From positions 620,001 through 684,000 of the forward strand of contig JAUDYN010000004.1 of NCBI GenBank assembly GCA_030407005.1: a DNA stretch of 64,000 nt, read 5' to 3'. The position numbers were made by a program, and so were the translations under genes. The notes beneath the pieces were generated by a model, which saw only the letters and a list, made by a program, of their open reading frames with translations, did no database searches and was not told the DNA's origin. This document shows, one piece after another, positions 36,498-48,760 of the stretch (position 1 is the first letter of the stretch; each line of letters starts with the position of its first letter). Origin of the DNA: Desarmillaria ectypa (Eukaryota > Basidiomycota > Agaricomycetes > Agaricales > Physalacriaceae).

Positions 36498-38273
36498 ATG
36501 TTTGGTCTCCTGTCTATCATTACTTTGGCTTGCATCTTGCAACAAACCACCGCTGTTCCTTTGTGGGGCCAATGTGCGCCTTCTATGTGCTAACGGCGAC
36601 CTCGTACTGATTGTTCTATGTCTGCCAGCGTCTAATGTAACGACTATCACACCAATTTCTCGATCCGTTGCTGCTGGGAGTGGCCTGAACGGGAAATTTG
36701 TTGCCAAAGGCAAACGTTTTTGGGTTCGTGTCTGACTGTCAATGATATCCAATGTTAACACTGGGGAAATAGGGTTCTTGTGCCGATCAGGGTACTATCA
36801 ACATTGCGGGTTTGTCGCTGGTCGAAGGATTCACTACATGCACACTGACAGGTGTACTCACTAGCGAACTCAGCCCTTTTGGTTTCTGATTTTGGCCAGG
36901 TGAGACTGCTTCTCGGTTTCCAACTGAGCTAATGGCGTTATCGATGAAGGTGACACCTGAGAATTCCATGAAGGTCAGATGGTGCACTACCGACTCTGTT
37001 CCACACACTCACTGAATATCAGTGGGATGCAACCGAGAACACCAGAGGAGTCTTTACTTTCTCTGGCTCAGACTTCCTAGTCAATTGGGCGGTATCTCAT
37101 AACAAAATGATTCGTGGACATACTCTAGGTTTGTTGAGTTTACTGATTTATGAATAATTCTGACACTCTTCCCAAGTATGGCATTCTCAGCTTCCTTCAT
37201 GGGTCTCCGCAATTAAGGATGCAGCTACACTGGTGAGTTTTATTGTGCCGATCAGTCAGCTCTCCAGGTTTTTATCCTGATCCAAAGACTTCTGTTATTC
37301 AAAACCACATCGCTAATGTTGCGGGGCGGTACAAGGGAAAGTTGTATGGTATGCACCCATTCAAACCTGATCACCTTCTGTGGCTAATACATTTCACGCA
37401 GCTGTACGTGGTCTACGCTGTTTAGGTTTCTAGAGCTCATTAATGCCTCATAATAGTGGGACGTCTGCAAGTACGACAGATTTCACTTGATCATTCTGGT
37501 TAGTTGACAATTTCTCAGTGAGATCCTCAACGAGGACGGAAGTCTGCGATCGAGTGTCTTCTCCAACGTACTCGGAGAGGTATGCGAATTAACTGTTGTC
37601 ATCGATATCTTACTGATCCTGTCTTTAAGTCCTTTGTCACCATTGCGTTCAAGGCTGCGAGGGCGGCTGATCCCACGGCAAAGTCGGTCAACACCTAGGA
37701 CTTCGTCACTCGCTGATAACACAGTTGGATAGATTATACATCAACGATTATAACCTCGATTCAAACAACGCAAAAGCCAAAGGTTCGTGAGGCTTAAATG
37801 TATCCTGACTTGTTCTTATGTACGTTAGGAATGGTCGCTCTGGTGAAACGGATCAACGCGAACGGGAAGCTCATTGATGGTATTGGTACCCAAATGCATC
37901 TCTCAGTAAGTTCAAATACTTAGCTTGACATGTCTAACACGTGTTATAGGCTGGGGGTGCTGGAGGTGCCCAAGCAGCTCTGTCCGAGCTTGCCTCAGCT
38001 GGCACGGAAGTGGCCATCACCGAACTTGACATTGCAGGCGCCAGTTCTTCAGACTATACTACCGTTGCAAATGCCTGTCTTGCACAATCCGCTTGCGTTT
38101 CAATTACTAGCTGGGGAGTCAGCGATGCTGTAAGCCAAACGCTCGTACTGCATTCGTTGCCTGATTTTATGCGTCTTTAGAATTCCTGGCGCGCCAGTTC
38201 GACGCCGCTGTTGTTTGATTCCAACTACAAGCCAAAGTCGGCTTATAATGCAGTCATCGCTGCGCTAGGCTGA
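36498..38273 (+). pseudogene. GH10 endo-1,4-beta-xylanase with CBM1 remnant, damaged
   Basis: ATG 36498 opens a signal-peptide-like start (MFGLLSIITLACILQ) and VPLWGQC, the beginning of a CBM1. Its middle is lost and only CLPAS remains, in another frame. A linker and GLNGKFVAKGKRFW lead into GH10. Exons separated by introns of about 50 bp give [129 protein letters not shown] (nucleophile Glu present), [11 protein letters not shown] and [16 protein letters not shown]. The stop is TGA 38271-38273. The exon that should read WDVVN (about 37400) is frameshifted with no clear donor. A secreted xylan-degrading enzyme was the ancestral role. Confidence 0.85.
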
Positions 38274-40034
38274 AAAGTGCCTTTGCATGTGCTGTCATAT
38301 TTGTTTACCATAGGATGACTTGCGTATCTTCGTTCAGTGGAAACCTGACTCATCTGTGAATGAATGTGTATCACTTGTTGCTTCTTTCTATGATCGGGCT
38401 TTGTAAGAGAAACGATGCCGGGCAGGCGCTTATCAACATAGCCAGCGAAGACACTCTGTGAAGAGTCAGATTTTATCGATGTCTCTTACGGCGGTGTGAT
38501 CTCGGTCTCGCCAAGAACCCCTGATCGGTTTTCACGGCTGAGCTCCGGTCTTTATCAGTACATCTGGGCAACACATCGTGGATTTCTTGAATTCTTCACT
38601 CCTTAAGATGAAATCTCTCAAAGATGCTTGATGCAGCTGCTAGTTAGAACAACATCCACAACCAAGCTTGATCATTTCGGTTAACATGCGACGGAAAACC
38701 TCATTCACCTTCATCAGAGTGGCATTTCTAAGACGTGAAAAGCGGTGTATTATACTGCTCCGTGTAAAGACGAAATGGCCACGGCAGGACCGTCGTTATG
38801 AGTTTGGAGGTGCATCGCGAGGAGAATTGGGGGGCTAGTGGAGTTTGGGTAAATGAGAGTTGGTGACAGTACTCGACTTGCAATCAAGAGATAGAAGGCA
38901 AATCGAGTCGCATAAAGATTCGCAGGTCTGCAGAGATGGACAAGAGGCCGCTTTTATATATAATCTAATGCAGCGGAAAATGTTTGGCCAACCCAAGATG
39001 CCCAGGTAGGGCTGCTAATAATAATGTGTCGGAGGAGTAGATTACATGTCTCTGGAAGTGATGAGCTGAAGAATACTTGGCTTCAATAGTGATGCTGATG
39101 CTTTTCTCACCATGGATGGAGTGGCAGTCTGCAGTGGCACTAGGACCATCATGACAGAGCTATGGATTCATTACTGCATCCACCATAATTTCATTATACA
39201 TGAGGTTTTGGTAGTAGGAGCGCCTTTATTTCTTCATGGTTAGAGTACCCTGCAAGGGATGAACCGTCAAATATTGGTTGGGAGGTGACACCATATACTC
39301 ACCTTTCCCAGCAGCTCTTGTCCATTAACAAGTGACCCAAAACTTGAACTTGAGGCAGTGAAAAATCGAGCATAATGGTAAGATGCAGAAGGTTATTTCA
39401 CATCCAAATGATGTGCAAATCTAGGCACAATCATTCTTGACTGCCAGCAAAGAAAGATGGATGTCAGGCCGCAGTGTCAGAGGGAGGTTTCATTTTTGAA
39501 ATTGGATGTGGTGCCTTCATCAGGATATTAGGGTATCAGGATATCTCAGATATTTCCAGTTAGAGAGATTGCTTCTCTGTTCGGGACAGCTCATGGTACT
39601 GAAATGCAGTTCAAAATTCAAAAGAATATTGAACAGGCAGAGCACAACTCAACAATTTTTTTTAGCAGTTCAATTCATGTGCCAAAGGATACTCTACATC
39701 TCCCATTAAATACAGGAAAGATTCTGAGAATTAGTGGTAATTTTGCTGACTGGTAGTTGCATTAATAATGACTGATGATATCATCCTTTTTTGGTAACCC
39801 CTGAGAAGCACAGTATGTCAATGAGCCAGATGGAATCTCTACCTGTTTTTCTTCTATCACTATCTCTATAAGCACTTGGTCACTATCGAGCTTCAGCATG
39901 TAAATGGACAGTATGATTCCCAGATTTACTGAAGCACATATACTCAGGTCAAATCTAGTTTGGACATGAAATGCTTCCTCATGAAAGCACAGTAGATCAA
40001 AATGATGATGTTTGTGAGATAACAAAGACCATGC
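38274..40034. other. Region downstream of the xylanase, no recognised gene
   Basis: Up to about 39000 the sequence stays CpG-containing and host-like, with a TATATATAAT stretch near 38957. From about 39050 it becomes CpG-poor like the transposons. A minus-strand open frame at 39762-40025 has no motif I know. The boundary with element E lies near 40035. Confidence 0.35.
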
Positions 40035-41347
40035 AGCCTTGGTGCAATTATTGTCCTTAGTTTAATGAATTTGGTAATATTACCAGCTTTGTTACAAGTT
40101 CCATCCACATTATATACAGGGATCGGAGTGGCAGCTTGTTGGGTATCTAGTCTATTGTTATGGATGTAGTCTTGGTTAATTGAACTACCAGTACAACCGC
40201 TATTGAGCAGGGCTCTGGTAGTGAGGGTCTTCTTCCCTGTACATGGGTGATCTGTATATTGATCATAAAGTCCCTTTCAGAACTCTTGGTGCCACAGATA
40301 TATCAGATGGGTTCCTGGAGCTCATATAGTTGCTCCCAGGCATCAGTTTCTTTGTTCTGCAGATTCTTGACTAGTTCCTTGGTGACTTTGCCAAGTCATT
40401 TGAGATGTACCCAAATAGAGAGAGCAGCCTTGGCAGTGGCTGCAGTCTTAGCTGTTCAAATGGCTTGTAGAGTCCAATCAACTCTGAATGGTTTGTACCA
40501 AATATGATCAGGTACCCTCTTGTTAGAAGGTGCATTGGTTGTCAGGATTTCCTTTTCCCTCAACTGCTGTTCCTTCCATCAAAGAAAAGCAGTATCATCT
40601 TCTTTGTTGGGTACCTCAACAATAGTAACCTTCTGCCCCCTTTTTACTGTCTGGGTGCTAGCAGATCCTGCCTGTTCTTTAGCTTTCTTGTCATCCAACA
40701 GAGTGTTGGTGCCTGATGGAGGGATAAGGGAATCTGGGTTATACTTCTTGTAGGCACTATTCTCCATGTTAAAAGGTCAATTGAGGACAGTGGGGTTGCT
40801 CTGTATCATCAGTGCCAACAGTTTGGGCTTCCCCTTTTCCTACAGGTCATATGGCCCACTCCTCCTGGGGTTGCCAACTCAGGAAATGGTCACTTTTGTA
40901 GTATCATCAAGGGGCCTCTTCATATTTCAGCCTTGGCAGGTGCTTGATCCATCCTCCACTGATTCTGGTGAAGCATGACTTGACTCCTCTGGGGGTGCTG
41001 AGACTTTTGGCTTCAGAGGCCTGGAGGCATTCTACCAACTTGTCTCCATCCTGGGCATTGCCCATATTGTGGTGCCAGCACCATCTGGCAAATCCTGCAC
41101 TTCATCAGAGGCTCAGGATTCTGTATAAATCATTGTATCATAACACTCAATTAGTGTGTCATATCAATTTATTAGTTTTGATTCTTTTGGTGTGTTTAGA
41201 GTAGAAATGTTGAGAACAAGATTAGATTTAAATGTGTGCATAGATACATTTGATTCTGAAAAAAAATAGAATAAGACCATCTAGTGAGAGTTGGGAACAC
41301 ACTAATTGGGGCTTTGGCTACACAAGGGAAATCAAACTCTTGGCAAC
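40035..41347 (-). pseudogene. pol 5' fragment of element E (to protease)
   Basis: The -1 frame after the gag stop begins LGCQEFDFPCVAK, conserved among copies. The protease active site (about 40170-40200) reads LLNSGCTGSSIN, so the catalytic Asp has become Asn, a G-to-A change. RT and everything after it are missing. Confidence 0.75.
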
Positions 41348-41350
41348 CTA
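41318..41350 (-). promoter_or_regulatory. gag-pol junction of E: UAG plus stem
   Basis: TAG at 41348-41350 (minus) follows GTAAAAGCT. The stem CAAGAG / CCCTTG with an 8-base loop is next. The -1 frame is open through it. Confidence 0.45.
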
Positions 41351-43836
41351 AGCTTTTACCTCCTCAATCTTCACTTCACTTTTCTCTTCTTTCTTGATGA
41401 CTATTATGGACTGTATGTCCTGATATTCCTTCTTCTTAGGGCAATCTTTTGCCATATACCCCTTCTCATTGCAGCAGAAGCAATGCCCCTCTGCCTTACA
41501 CTGATCAACCTCTATTGGTTGTTCTGTGCCACCATATGTTGTCCACTGACCCATAAAGGTGTCTCATCCAGGACCTATGCTGGTTGCTGACTTTGGGACT
41601 ATGAAACTTGATGCTCCAGCAGCTGGTTTACTACTAGGATGAGTTTGGGATCAGGGGGCATCCTTTTTCTGCTGGTTGTCTTGGGGAACTCCAGAGGTTT
41701 GGTCAAAGACCCATTTGTGTTGTCATTCCTCATACATCCATAGAATACATTCTTTCCATTTAGGATAGGTTTGAGGAATGTTAACTCCTATATTTGAAAT
41801 AAATATTGTATATGATGAGGGAATCCTGATTTGCACAGCTTTAACCATTGCACCATGCTTGCTTTCATCAGTCTATTTTCTGGCTAATTTAGCCTCTTCT
41901 TCCAGCTTCTGGAAGTAATGGCTAGCTAGTTGGTTTCCCATGTGAAGATCAAATATTTTCTTTTCATATATTTCTTTGATTGCAGGGTCCCAGAATTATT
42001 GGGTGACAAGTTCAATGAACTCTTTCCAACTTGGATATTGGAAGTGGGCAGCAACTCTGGTGAGATCATCCATGACCCAGTATTCAGATCACTTATAGAC
42101 CCATCAATCCTTGGCAGGATCTTTAAAGTGAGATGTCATGAATAGGACTAAATATGACAGTAGTTGAAAATAGTGTCAGAAGACCTTGAAGTAGGCAATA
42201 CAATCACCTATAAACCTTTCAATGTCATCATGATCTCCTTTAAATGGTTTTAGAGGCTAGATGAGGATGGGCTTTATGCCCAAGTAAGGGGCTTCATTGG
42301 GTGCATTCCTGACAGGGTTTGGGTAGGGGTCTGAGGGGGCTTATCCAGAGGGTGGTCATGGGATTGAGTATTGATCTGATCAGAGAGTGAGTTTCTTGGG
42401 TGGTTCTCAAGATTAGCCTCACTTGGATTGCTTGCCCTTGTTTGGAAGTTGCCAAAACTCTGCATGGCTATTTTGAGCTGCTTCAGCTGCTTCTAGTTCT
42501 TGGTGAAGCTCAGCAATTTATTGCTTCTTTTGGGCTAACTGTTCTTTGGCTGCTTGTATTCTTTCTTCTGCCAACAGTTATAGCAGTTCTGTGGGTGCTG
42601 TACTCAGTCCTGGGTCTTCTCTTACTCCTATGAATAGAAGACTTCCTCTCTGATAAGGATAGAAATCTGATTAGTAGAGTCAGTTTGCTAGTGGAAAATT
42701 GGGGAGAGGTCAGGGTTGATTTTTTGGTATGTCTGGTGGGTAATTTGAATGTGACATATATTGGGGCTGGAATTGTTCCAGCCCAGCATAGAATCCTGTA
42801 TTATATGTAAAATTTTCAAAATCAGAGCTCCCTCCCATTGAGGTCTGGCCTGTTATCCTCCTTTCAGGCCAATTCCCAAAGAATGCATTCCAGCTTGTGT
42901 TGCTCATTCTCTGTTCTGGGACATATCCCAGATACTCAGTCCCCTGCAGTTGGGGGATAAAGTTCTCAGTTCCAGTTAGCATGAATCTGAGTGTGTATAA
43001 TAGTGCTGGCCTCTGGTCCTCAAATTGGGTCCCCTTGGTTGAGGGCAAGATACTCATCTATGTTTGGATGAATCCTTGGCCAGACCATTCTTGCCTCAAT
43101 GTCACTTTTTCAGAGTTTCCAGGCTCTGCTTTAAAAGAGTCTGAGTATTGCTCAGTCAGTATTGAAGAGGCTGGGCCACTAGTGTTGAGAGGGTCATCAG
43201 CCTCTCTAGGAGAGGCTGGGGGCAGGGAGTCATTGGTGATGTCAATGAGAGAGAGAGAGGAAGAGGAGTTGCTATCCTCTCTGTTATTGGGCCAGGATTC
43301 ACACTCCTGGATGATGGCCCAGGGACCATAGGGGTGGTTGGGATAGGGTAAACCCATCCTAGCATCATTTGTATATTATATCCTTGCATGAGCCAGACAT
43401 ATAGGGGCATAGGGGAGGGGGAGAGGGGGGACTCACTGAGAGTCTGAAACCTAACCTATAGATCCCTTGCATATTCCTCTGAAGTAGAGGGTCATTTCAG
43501 CTGGTGCTGGGTATGCTGAGTAGTCTCCCAGCATGTGAGGAACTCATCAGAGGATTGAAATGTGAATATAATGCAGTGGCAGGGGAGGCCTTCCTCCTGA
43601 GAGAATGCTAAATCTGTGGGATCCACTCTGGCAGAGGCTGGTCTTCAGGGGAGGATATAGTGTAAGGGAAATGGAGGAGGTCTTTGAGGTTATAGTACAT
43701 GCTATTGGCATAAATAGTTTTAGATTTCTTCTCCCCACATTAGAAATATGAGCATGGTGAAGAAGACTAGTAAAAAGGCACCATCAATAGCAGTATTGAG
43801 AGCTATAGTTCTGTTTTGTCAAGGTTTGTTTATCAT
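41348..43836 (-). pseudogene. gag of element E
   Basis: Start ATG 43834-43836 (MINKP), a TGA, then the hydrophobic segment GAFLLVFFTMLIFLMW, 56 bp from the LTR. N-terminal domain pieces lie at 42710-43410 (FIPQLQGTEYLGYVPEQ). The capsid is about 41900-42300. The zinc knuckle (about 41441-41490) reads CFCCNEKGYMAKDC, with His changed to Tyr. The frame ends at TAG 41348-41350. Confidence 0.8.
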
Positions 43837-43892
43837 ACAAGAGGTCTCTTTGTGGCTGGCAGTGAAGAGAGAAAATGAATCTTTCAACTAGT

Positions 43893-44263
43893 TGTTAAAC
43901 CTATAATCCACATGATCTTCAGACATGCATGATTCTCAGGCTGTTTTGTGTTTAGACAGTCACCCTTGGATATAGCTTGAATCTTGGAATCTAAATGTGG
44001 AGGATGTGTGGTATAGAAATAAACTTTAGTTGAAAGATAAGGACTATACAGCATATGCTATGCAACTTATATACTCATATCTGTGAGATGTCCATATGAA
44101 AACAAGAGGATAGTATGTGGAATATGCAACTATGGTGAGGTATCCATGTGTATCAGATGTGGATTGATGGATAAAAGATGGGATGGGGTAAGCTGATAGA
44201 ATATGATGCAATCAGATAAGATGGAGGATAAGATAAGATAAAAAAAAAAGGAAAATCATAACA
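43893..44263 (-). repeat. 5' LTR of element E
   Basis: 371 bp, TGTTAAAC to CATAACA, with three overlapping GATA boxes at 44227-44240 and a TATATAAGT motif on the complement. It is of the C/H subtype. Confidence 0.85.
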
Positions 44264-45729
44264 ATGGTGAGACTATTCTTGCTGTCAATATGCAGGAGGA
44301 ATTAGTTATTCAGGCAGTACACCATGCCAGTGACTTAGCAGTGACTGCCTATACCAAAAAACCCAAAAAGATATTTGAGAAATTGGTACCTTCTCAGTAT
44401 CGAAGCTTTTGAGACCTATTCTTAAAAGAAATTTTCGACGAATTACCAGAATAAAAGTCCTGGGACCACACCATTGAGCTGACTCCCAATGTGAAGTTCA
44501 CACTAGACTGTAAAGTCTATCTATTGAACCAAAATGAACAGGAGCAGCTCAACAAGTTTCTCAATGAAAACTTGAGTTTCAGATGCATTCACTCTTTGAA
44601 ATCTCCTTTTGCATCCCTCTTCTTCTTTGTAAAGAAGAAAGACAGATTGCTCCACCCCATTCAGGACTATCGAAAGCTAAATGAGATGATAATCAAGAAT
44701 TAATATTCTCTTCTATTGATTTTCAAACTCATCAACAAACTATGAGGAGCTAAATACTTCTCCAAGTTAGACATCTGATGGGGGTATAACAATGTCCAAA
44801 TATGATAAGAGAATGAAGAAAAAGCTGCTTTCTGTATGAATCATGGGTTATTTGAACTCACAGTCATATTCTTTGGTCTCACCAATTCATCCACTACATT
44901 TTAGTGGATGATGAACAATATTTTCTGAGATCTCATTACAGGCAGAAAAGTCATGATTTACCTCAATGATATCCCCATATTCACAAAAACCCTAGAGGAA
45001 CATTGACAAGTACTTCAATGACTCTAAGAGAATAATTTGTTCCTCAAAGCTAAGAAATGCAAATTTGAAGTGTTGGAAACTGAGTATTTGGGTGTCATCA
45101 TCAGTGAAGATGCCATATGAATGGATCCAGTCAAAGTCACTGAAATAACTGAATGGCTGACCCCCATGAAGAAAAAGAAATTACAATCCTTTTTAGGATT
45201 CACCAATTTCTACTGAAAATTCATATGAGACTATTCTCAGATCATGCATCTATTAACCCAACTAACTGGAAATGCTGAATGAATATGGGGGGAGGCCCAG
45301 GAACAAGCTTTCCTTCAATTAAAGAAACAGATAATGACAAACATTGTCCTAGCTATTCTATTCAATGATGAGAAATTCTGAGTGGAGGCTGACACCAGTG
45401 AAGGAGCAATAGGAGTAGTACTCAGCCAAAACCAAGGTGGCAAATGGAGGCCTGTTGTGTTCATGTTGAAAGCCCTAACCATCATAGAATGCAACTATGA
45501 GATATATGACAAGGAATTATTAGCTATTATGCTTGCTCTAGAAGAATGGCAACACTACTTGATGGGTGCAAAGGAGGAAATCAAAATCTGGGCAGACCAT
45601 CAAAACCTCTAGTACTTCTGAAAACCTCAGAAGCTAAATCAATAACAAGCCCAGTGAGTAACAGAGCTTGCTGAATAGCACTTCATTTTACAGCACAAGC
45701 TGAGTGCTGCCAACTAAAAGGCTGATCTG
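44264..45729 (+). pseudogene. Gypsy fragment F: RT and RNase H, plus strand
   Basis: Begins exactly at the end of E's LTR with VNMQEELVIQAVHHAS (the spacer after protease). RT follows, about 44480-45150 (PFASLFFFVKKKDR, YRKLNEM), with the catalytic box decayed to YLND. RNase H is about 45370-45729 (GAIGVVLSQNQGGKWRPV). It is broken by the LTR of G at 45730. Many TGA stops. Both ends were cut by later insertions, so F is older than E and G. Confidence 0.85.
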
Positions 45730-46123
45730 TGTTATGATTTTTCCATTATCTTATCTCATCCCATCATATCCATGACACCACACATCTTATCTCAGTCAGT
45801 ATTGATACATTCACTGATGACCACCCCATTTCTTGACAATTCATACTCTAGTTTACTCTCATTCATCCATAATCTATCTGACTTACACATCATTCTCTCA
45901 TGGATGATACCATTTCATCTATTAATAACACTATACTTTCAGATATAAGTAGAGTAGTTTTCACCATTGTACTCTACCTTTTGACTAAATAGCATTCATA
46001 TACCTTCTACTACACAAAATCAAAGACCTAGCCAATCTCTCTATTAATGGGTGATTGTCTGAATGTGAGACAGCCCAGAGAGAAGCTTACATCCCAAGTC
46101 ATGTGTTAGAAAGGGCTGTAACA
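45730..46123 (+). repeat. 5' LTR of element G
   Basis: 394 bp, TGTTATGA to CTGTAACA, with TATCTTATC (GATA boxes, complement) at 45747-45755 and GATATAAGTAGAGTAG near 45940. It is followed by TTAGTCAAAAGGT, which also follows the LTR remnant at 11266 (complement) and is the likely primer-binding region. Confidence 0.88.
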
Positions 46124-46181
46124 TTAGTCAAAAGGTATCCATCCCGCATCCTATATGCTAGCCATTAAGATGCAAAAACCT

Positions 46182-48729
46182 ATGCCTGAGAATAATGACA
46201 ACCAATGAACTATCACTCTTAGTGTCACAATTAGTGGTGCTGCCATTCTTATAATTTTCACAGCTCTTCTAGTACTAGCATATGAAGAAGAAGCATGCAT
46301 CCTTCTTTGCCAAGAAAGGTGACCCCATCAACTGCAACCTCCTCCCCACCATCCCAAAAATGTCCTTCTCAAGAGGCTATCCCCCATCTAATTGGGAACA
46401 AGAGAGGCAGCTCCACTATCCCACCTCTGGGTCAGCTTCTGGGCCCCCTTGACAGCCTTGTCCTCCTCTAAGGACACCAATGAGAATCCCACAGGAACAA
46501 TTCCTGCAACCCACCAGCTGGAACGACCTGCTCCTACTAAGGCTGAAGAATATATGCAGAATATTTGGGCTCAGATTAACAATCCCCTGCCCCCATACTC
46601 CTTACCCCCTCATCCTCATTCCCCAGCTTCTGCTCAGCCCTATCTCAGGGTCCTACATATCAATGATTCCAACATAGATCAAAACCACTCCTATGGACCC
46701 TGGGCTTGAGGAAGAGACCCTTGGCCAAGAGGGAACCTGAACTTCTCATCCTCACTCCCCATTATCAAACTCTTCTCCTCAGACTCCGACAGAGACTTGA
46801 ACTCTGAGGCTGAGTTCATCCCACTTACCCCCCACCTCTCTCTTGCCCCTGACAGTCCCTTCAACCCAGATAGGACAAGCTGAAATTGGCCCACCCTTGC
46901 AGCTATTGACTGAGAAATCCTTGGTCCCATCACATCTGTTGCCTGGGATCTCAGGCGAGCCAATATTGAAGCCAGAATGGCCTGGCTGGAGCAATGTCCT
47001 GATATAGATGAGTGGCTTACTCTCAACAGGGGCAAGCTAATATGGGGACTGAACCCCAATGCCACAATTTGAGTTTGGATCCATGCAAACAGGAACTGAG
47101 AACTTTATAGTCTCACTGTCAGCAACCTGGTACCAGGGCTATGTCCAAGGATGGCAGAGGAATGACAGGAGCTGGGTAACTCCCTTTGACAACTATGGCA
47201 GTTGAAGCTCATCCAGAGAAAGGACAATGGACTCAATGTCAACATTTGAAGAAGCTAGATATGGGTATGGACACTATGATGGGCTGGGCTACTCCCAGCC
47301 CCAATATATAAATTATCCCAACTATCCTCCCGATATCCTGATCACAAGACCATGACCCCTGCCTGATTCCCTGCCCTATCATCAGGCACAACAATCCAGC
47401 TACCACCCCTATCAGGGTGGCAGTCTTCTCTTTGCAGGCATGGGAGAAGAAATGGAAGCCGAGAATACCCCTGCAGAGTCATCAACTACTATAGCAATGA
47501 TGGCAGAACTTCAGCAAGTGACAAAAACTATGCTAGCCGAGAAGGAAAGATGCATCACAGAGATGTGTGAAGAACTCGCAAGAGAGGAATCCACCAAGAA
47601 GCGGATGATGGATTACCTCTGCAACAATAACAAGGGGAAGGAACCTGATAGGGAAAAACCCACAGAACTACCAAGAGGCTACCCAGGTCCAAGGCCAGAT
47701 TGATTCTTGATCCCAAGACTGCCCCTCAGAAGAGATCCTCCTGACCCTATCCCTAATCTCATCAGAAATGCACCTGACAATGCTCTATATCTAGGCATAA
47801 AACCAGTTTTTGTCAAGGCCCCTCTCCCATTTGAAGGGGATCACGATGACATCAAATGCTTCATGGGTGATTGTATTGCCTACTTTGAAGTGTTCCAACA
47901 TTACTTCCAAGTGCCATTGCACCTAGTTTTATTTGCGACCTCTCATTTTGAAGGGGCTGCCAAGGACTGGTGGGTCAACAAGAGACCCAAATTCTGGGTG
48001 GGTGATTCCTATGATGGAACTGCCACCCACTTCCAATATCCTGCCTGGGACAACTTTATTGACCTGGTCTCATGTCAATTCCAAGACTCCGCCATTGAGG
48101 AAGTTTATGAGAAATGGATGTTTGACCTCCAGATGGGAACACAGCCTGCATCCCATTACTTCCAGAAGCTGGAAGAAGAGGCCAAACTGGCAGGCCAATG
48201 AACCAATGAGAATGAGCACAGCACAATGGTGAAGGCCATTCATCTAGGAGTACCATCCTTTTATATGACCTTCATCTTGAATATGGGCATCAATATCCTG
48301 CATTCATATCTGGAGTGGAAAGAGCAGATCTCATGAATGTATGAGGAATGCCAATGCAAGTGAGTCTTTGACCAGACCACCAGCATACCCTGGGATGGGC
48401 AGAAGAAGGACCTCTGGCCCAACCTCCAACCATAACATCCCAGTGGCAAAGCCACCACTGGGGCAACAAGTTACTCAGCTCCAAAGCTGATGACTAACAC
48501 AGGGGTGAGTTGGGATGCTGGAACAGGAAGGTGGATGACATATAGAGGGGCAGGAAAGCCCATAGAGATTGATAGATATAAGGCAGAAGGCAGATGTTTT
48601 TGCTGTGATGAAAAGAGTCACATGGTGAAGGATTATCCTAAGAGAAAGGACTTCAAGGACATTTGGTCAGTAGGGCCCACTAATGAAGTGGTGCTGCCTG
48701 GAACCAAAATTGAGGAGACAAAAGATTAG
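46182..48729 (+). pseudogene. gag of element G
   Basis: ATG 46182 starts MPENNDNQ, then a TGA, then the hydrophobic segment GAAILIIFTALLVLAY (about 46225-46275), 58 bp after the LTR. N-terminal domain at 46392-46709 (YMQNIWAQ). Coil at 47440-47703 (MLAEKERCITEMCEELA). Capsid at 47707-48360 (FEGAAKDWWVNKRPKFW). The zinc knuckle in 48490-48729 reads CFCCDEKSHMVKDY, so the final Cys is Tyr. The frame ends at TAG 48727-48729. Confidence 0.85.
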
Positions 48730-48760
48730 ATCGACAAGGGTTTGATTCCCCTTGCTCAAC
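48721..48760 (+). promoter_or_regulatory. gag-pol junction of G: UAG plus stem-loop
   Basis: AAAAGAT then TAG (48727-48729). The perfect 6-bp stem CAAGGG (48735-48740) / CCCTTG (48749-48754) with an 8-base loop follows 5 bases later. The -1 frame is open from a TGA shortly upstream through LDRQGFDSPCSTMSPKDESL, which is the start of Pol. A -1 frameshift or stop-coupled restart is inferred. I see no canonical X_XXY_YYZ heptamer. Confidence 0.55.

Larger units (their letters stand above)
40035..44263 (-). mobile_element. Ty3/gypsy element E, 5' part
   Basis: Minus-strand copy with a complete 5' LTR (43893-44263), gag, and pol only as far as the protease, truncated at about 40035. No 3' LTR remains. 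It abuts plus-strand fragment F directly at 44263/44264. Confidence 0.85.

Noticed and set aside
39762..40025. Minus-strand 87-codon frame upstream of element E
   Set aside because: No recognisable motif, no conserved neighbour and transposon-like composition. Not called as a gene.
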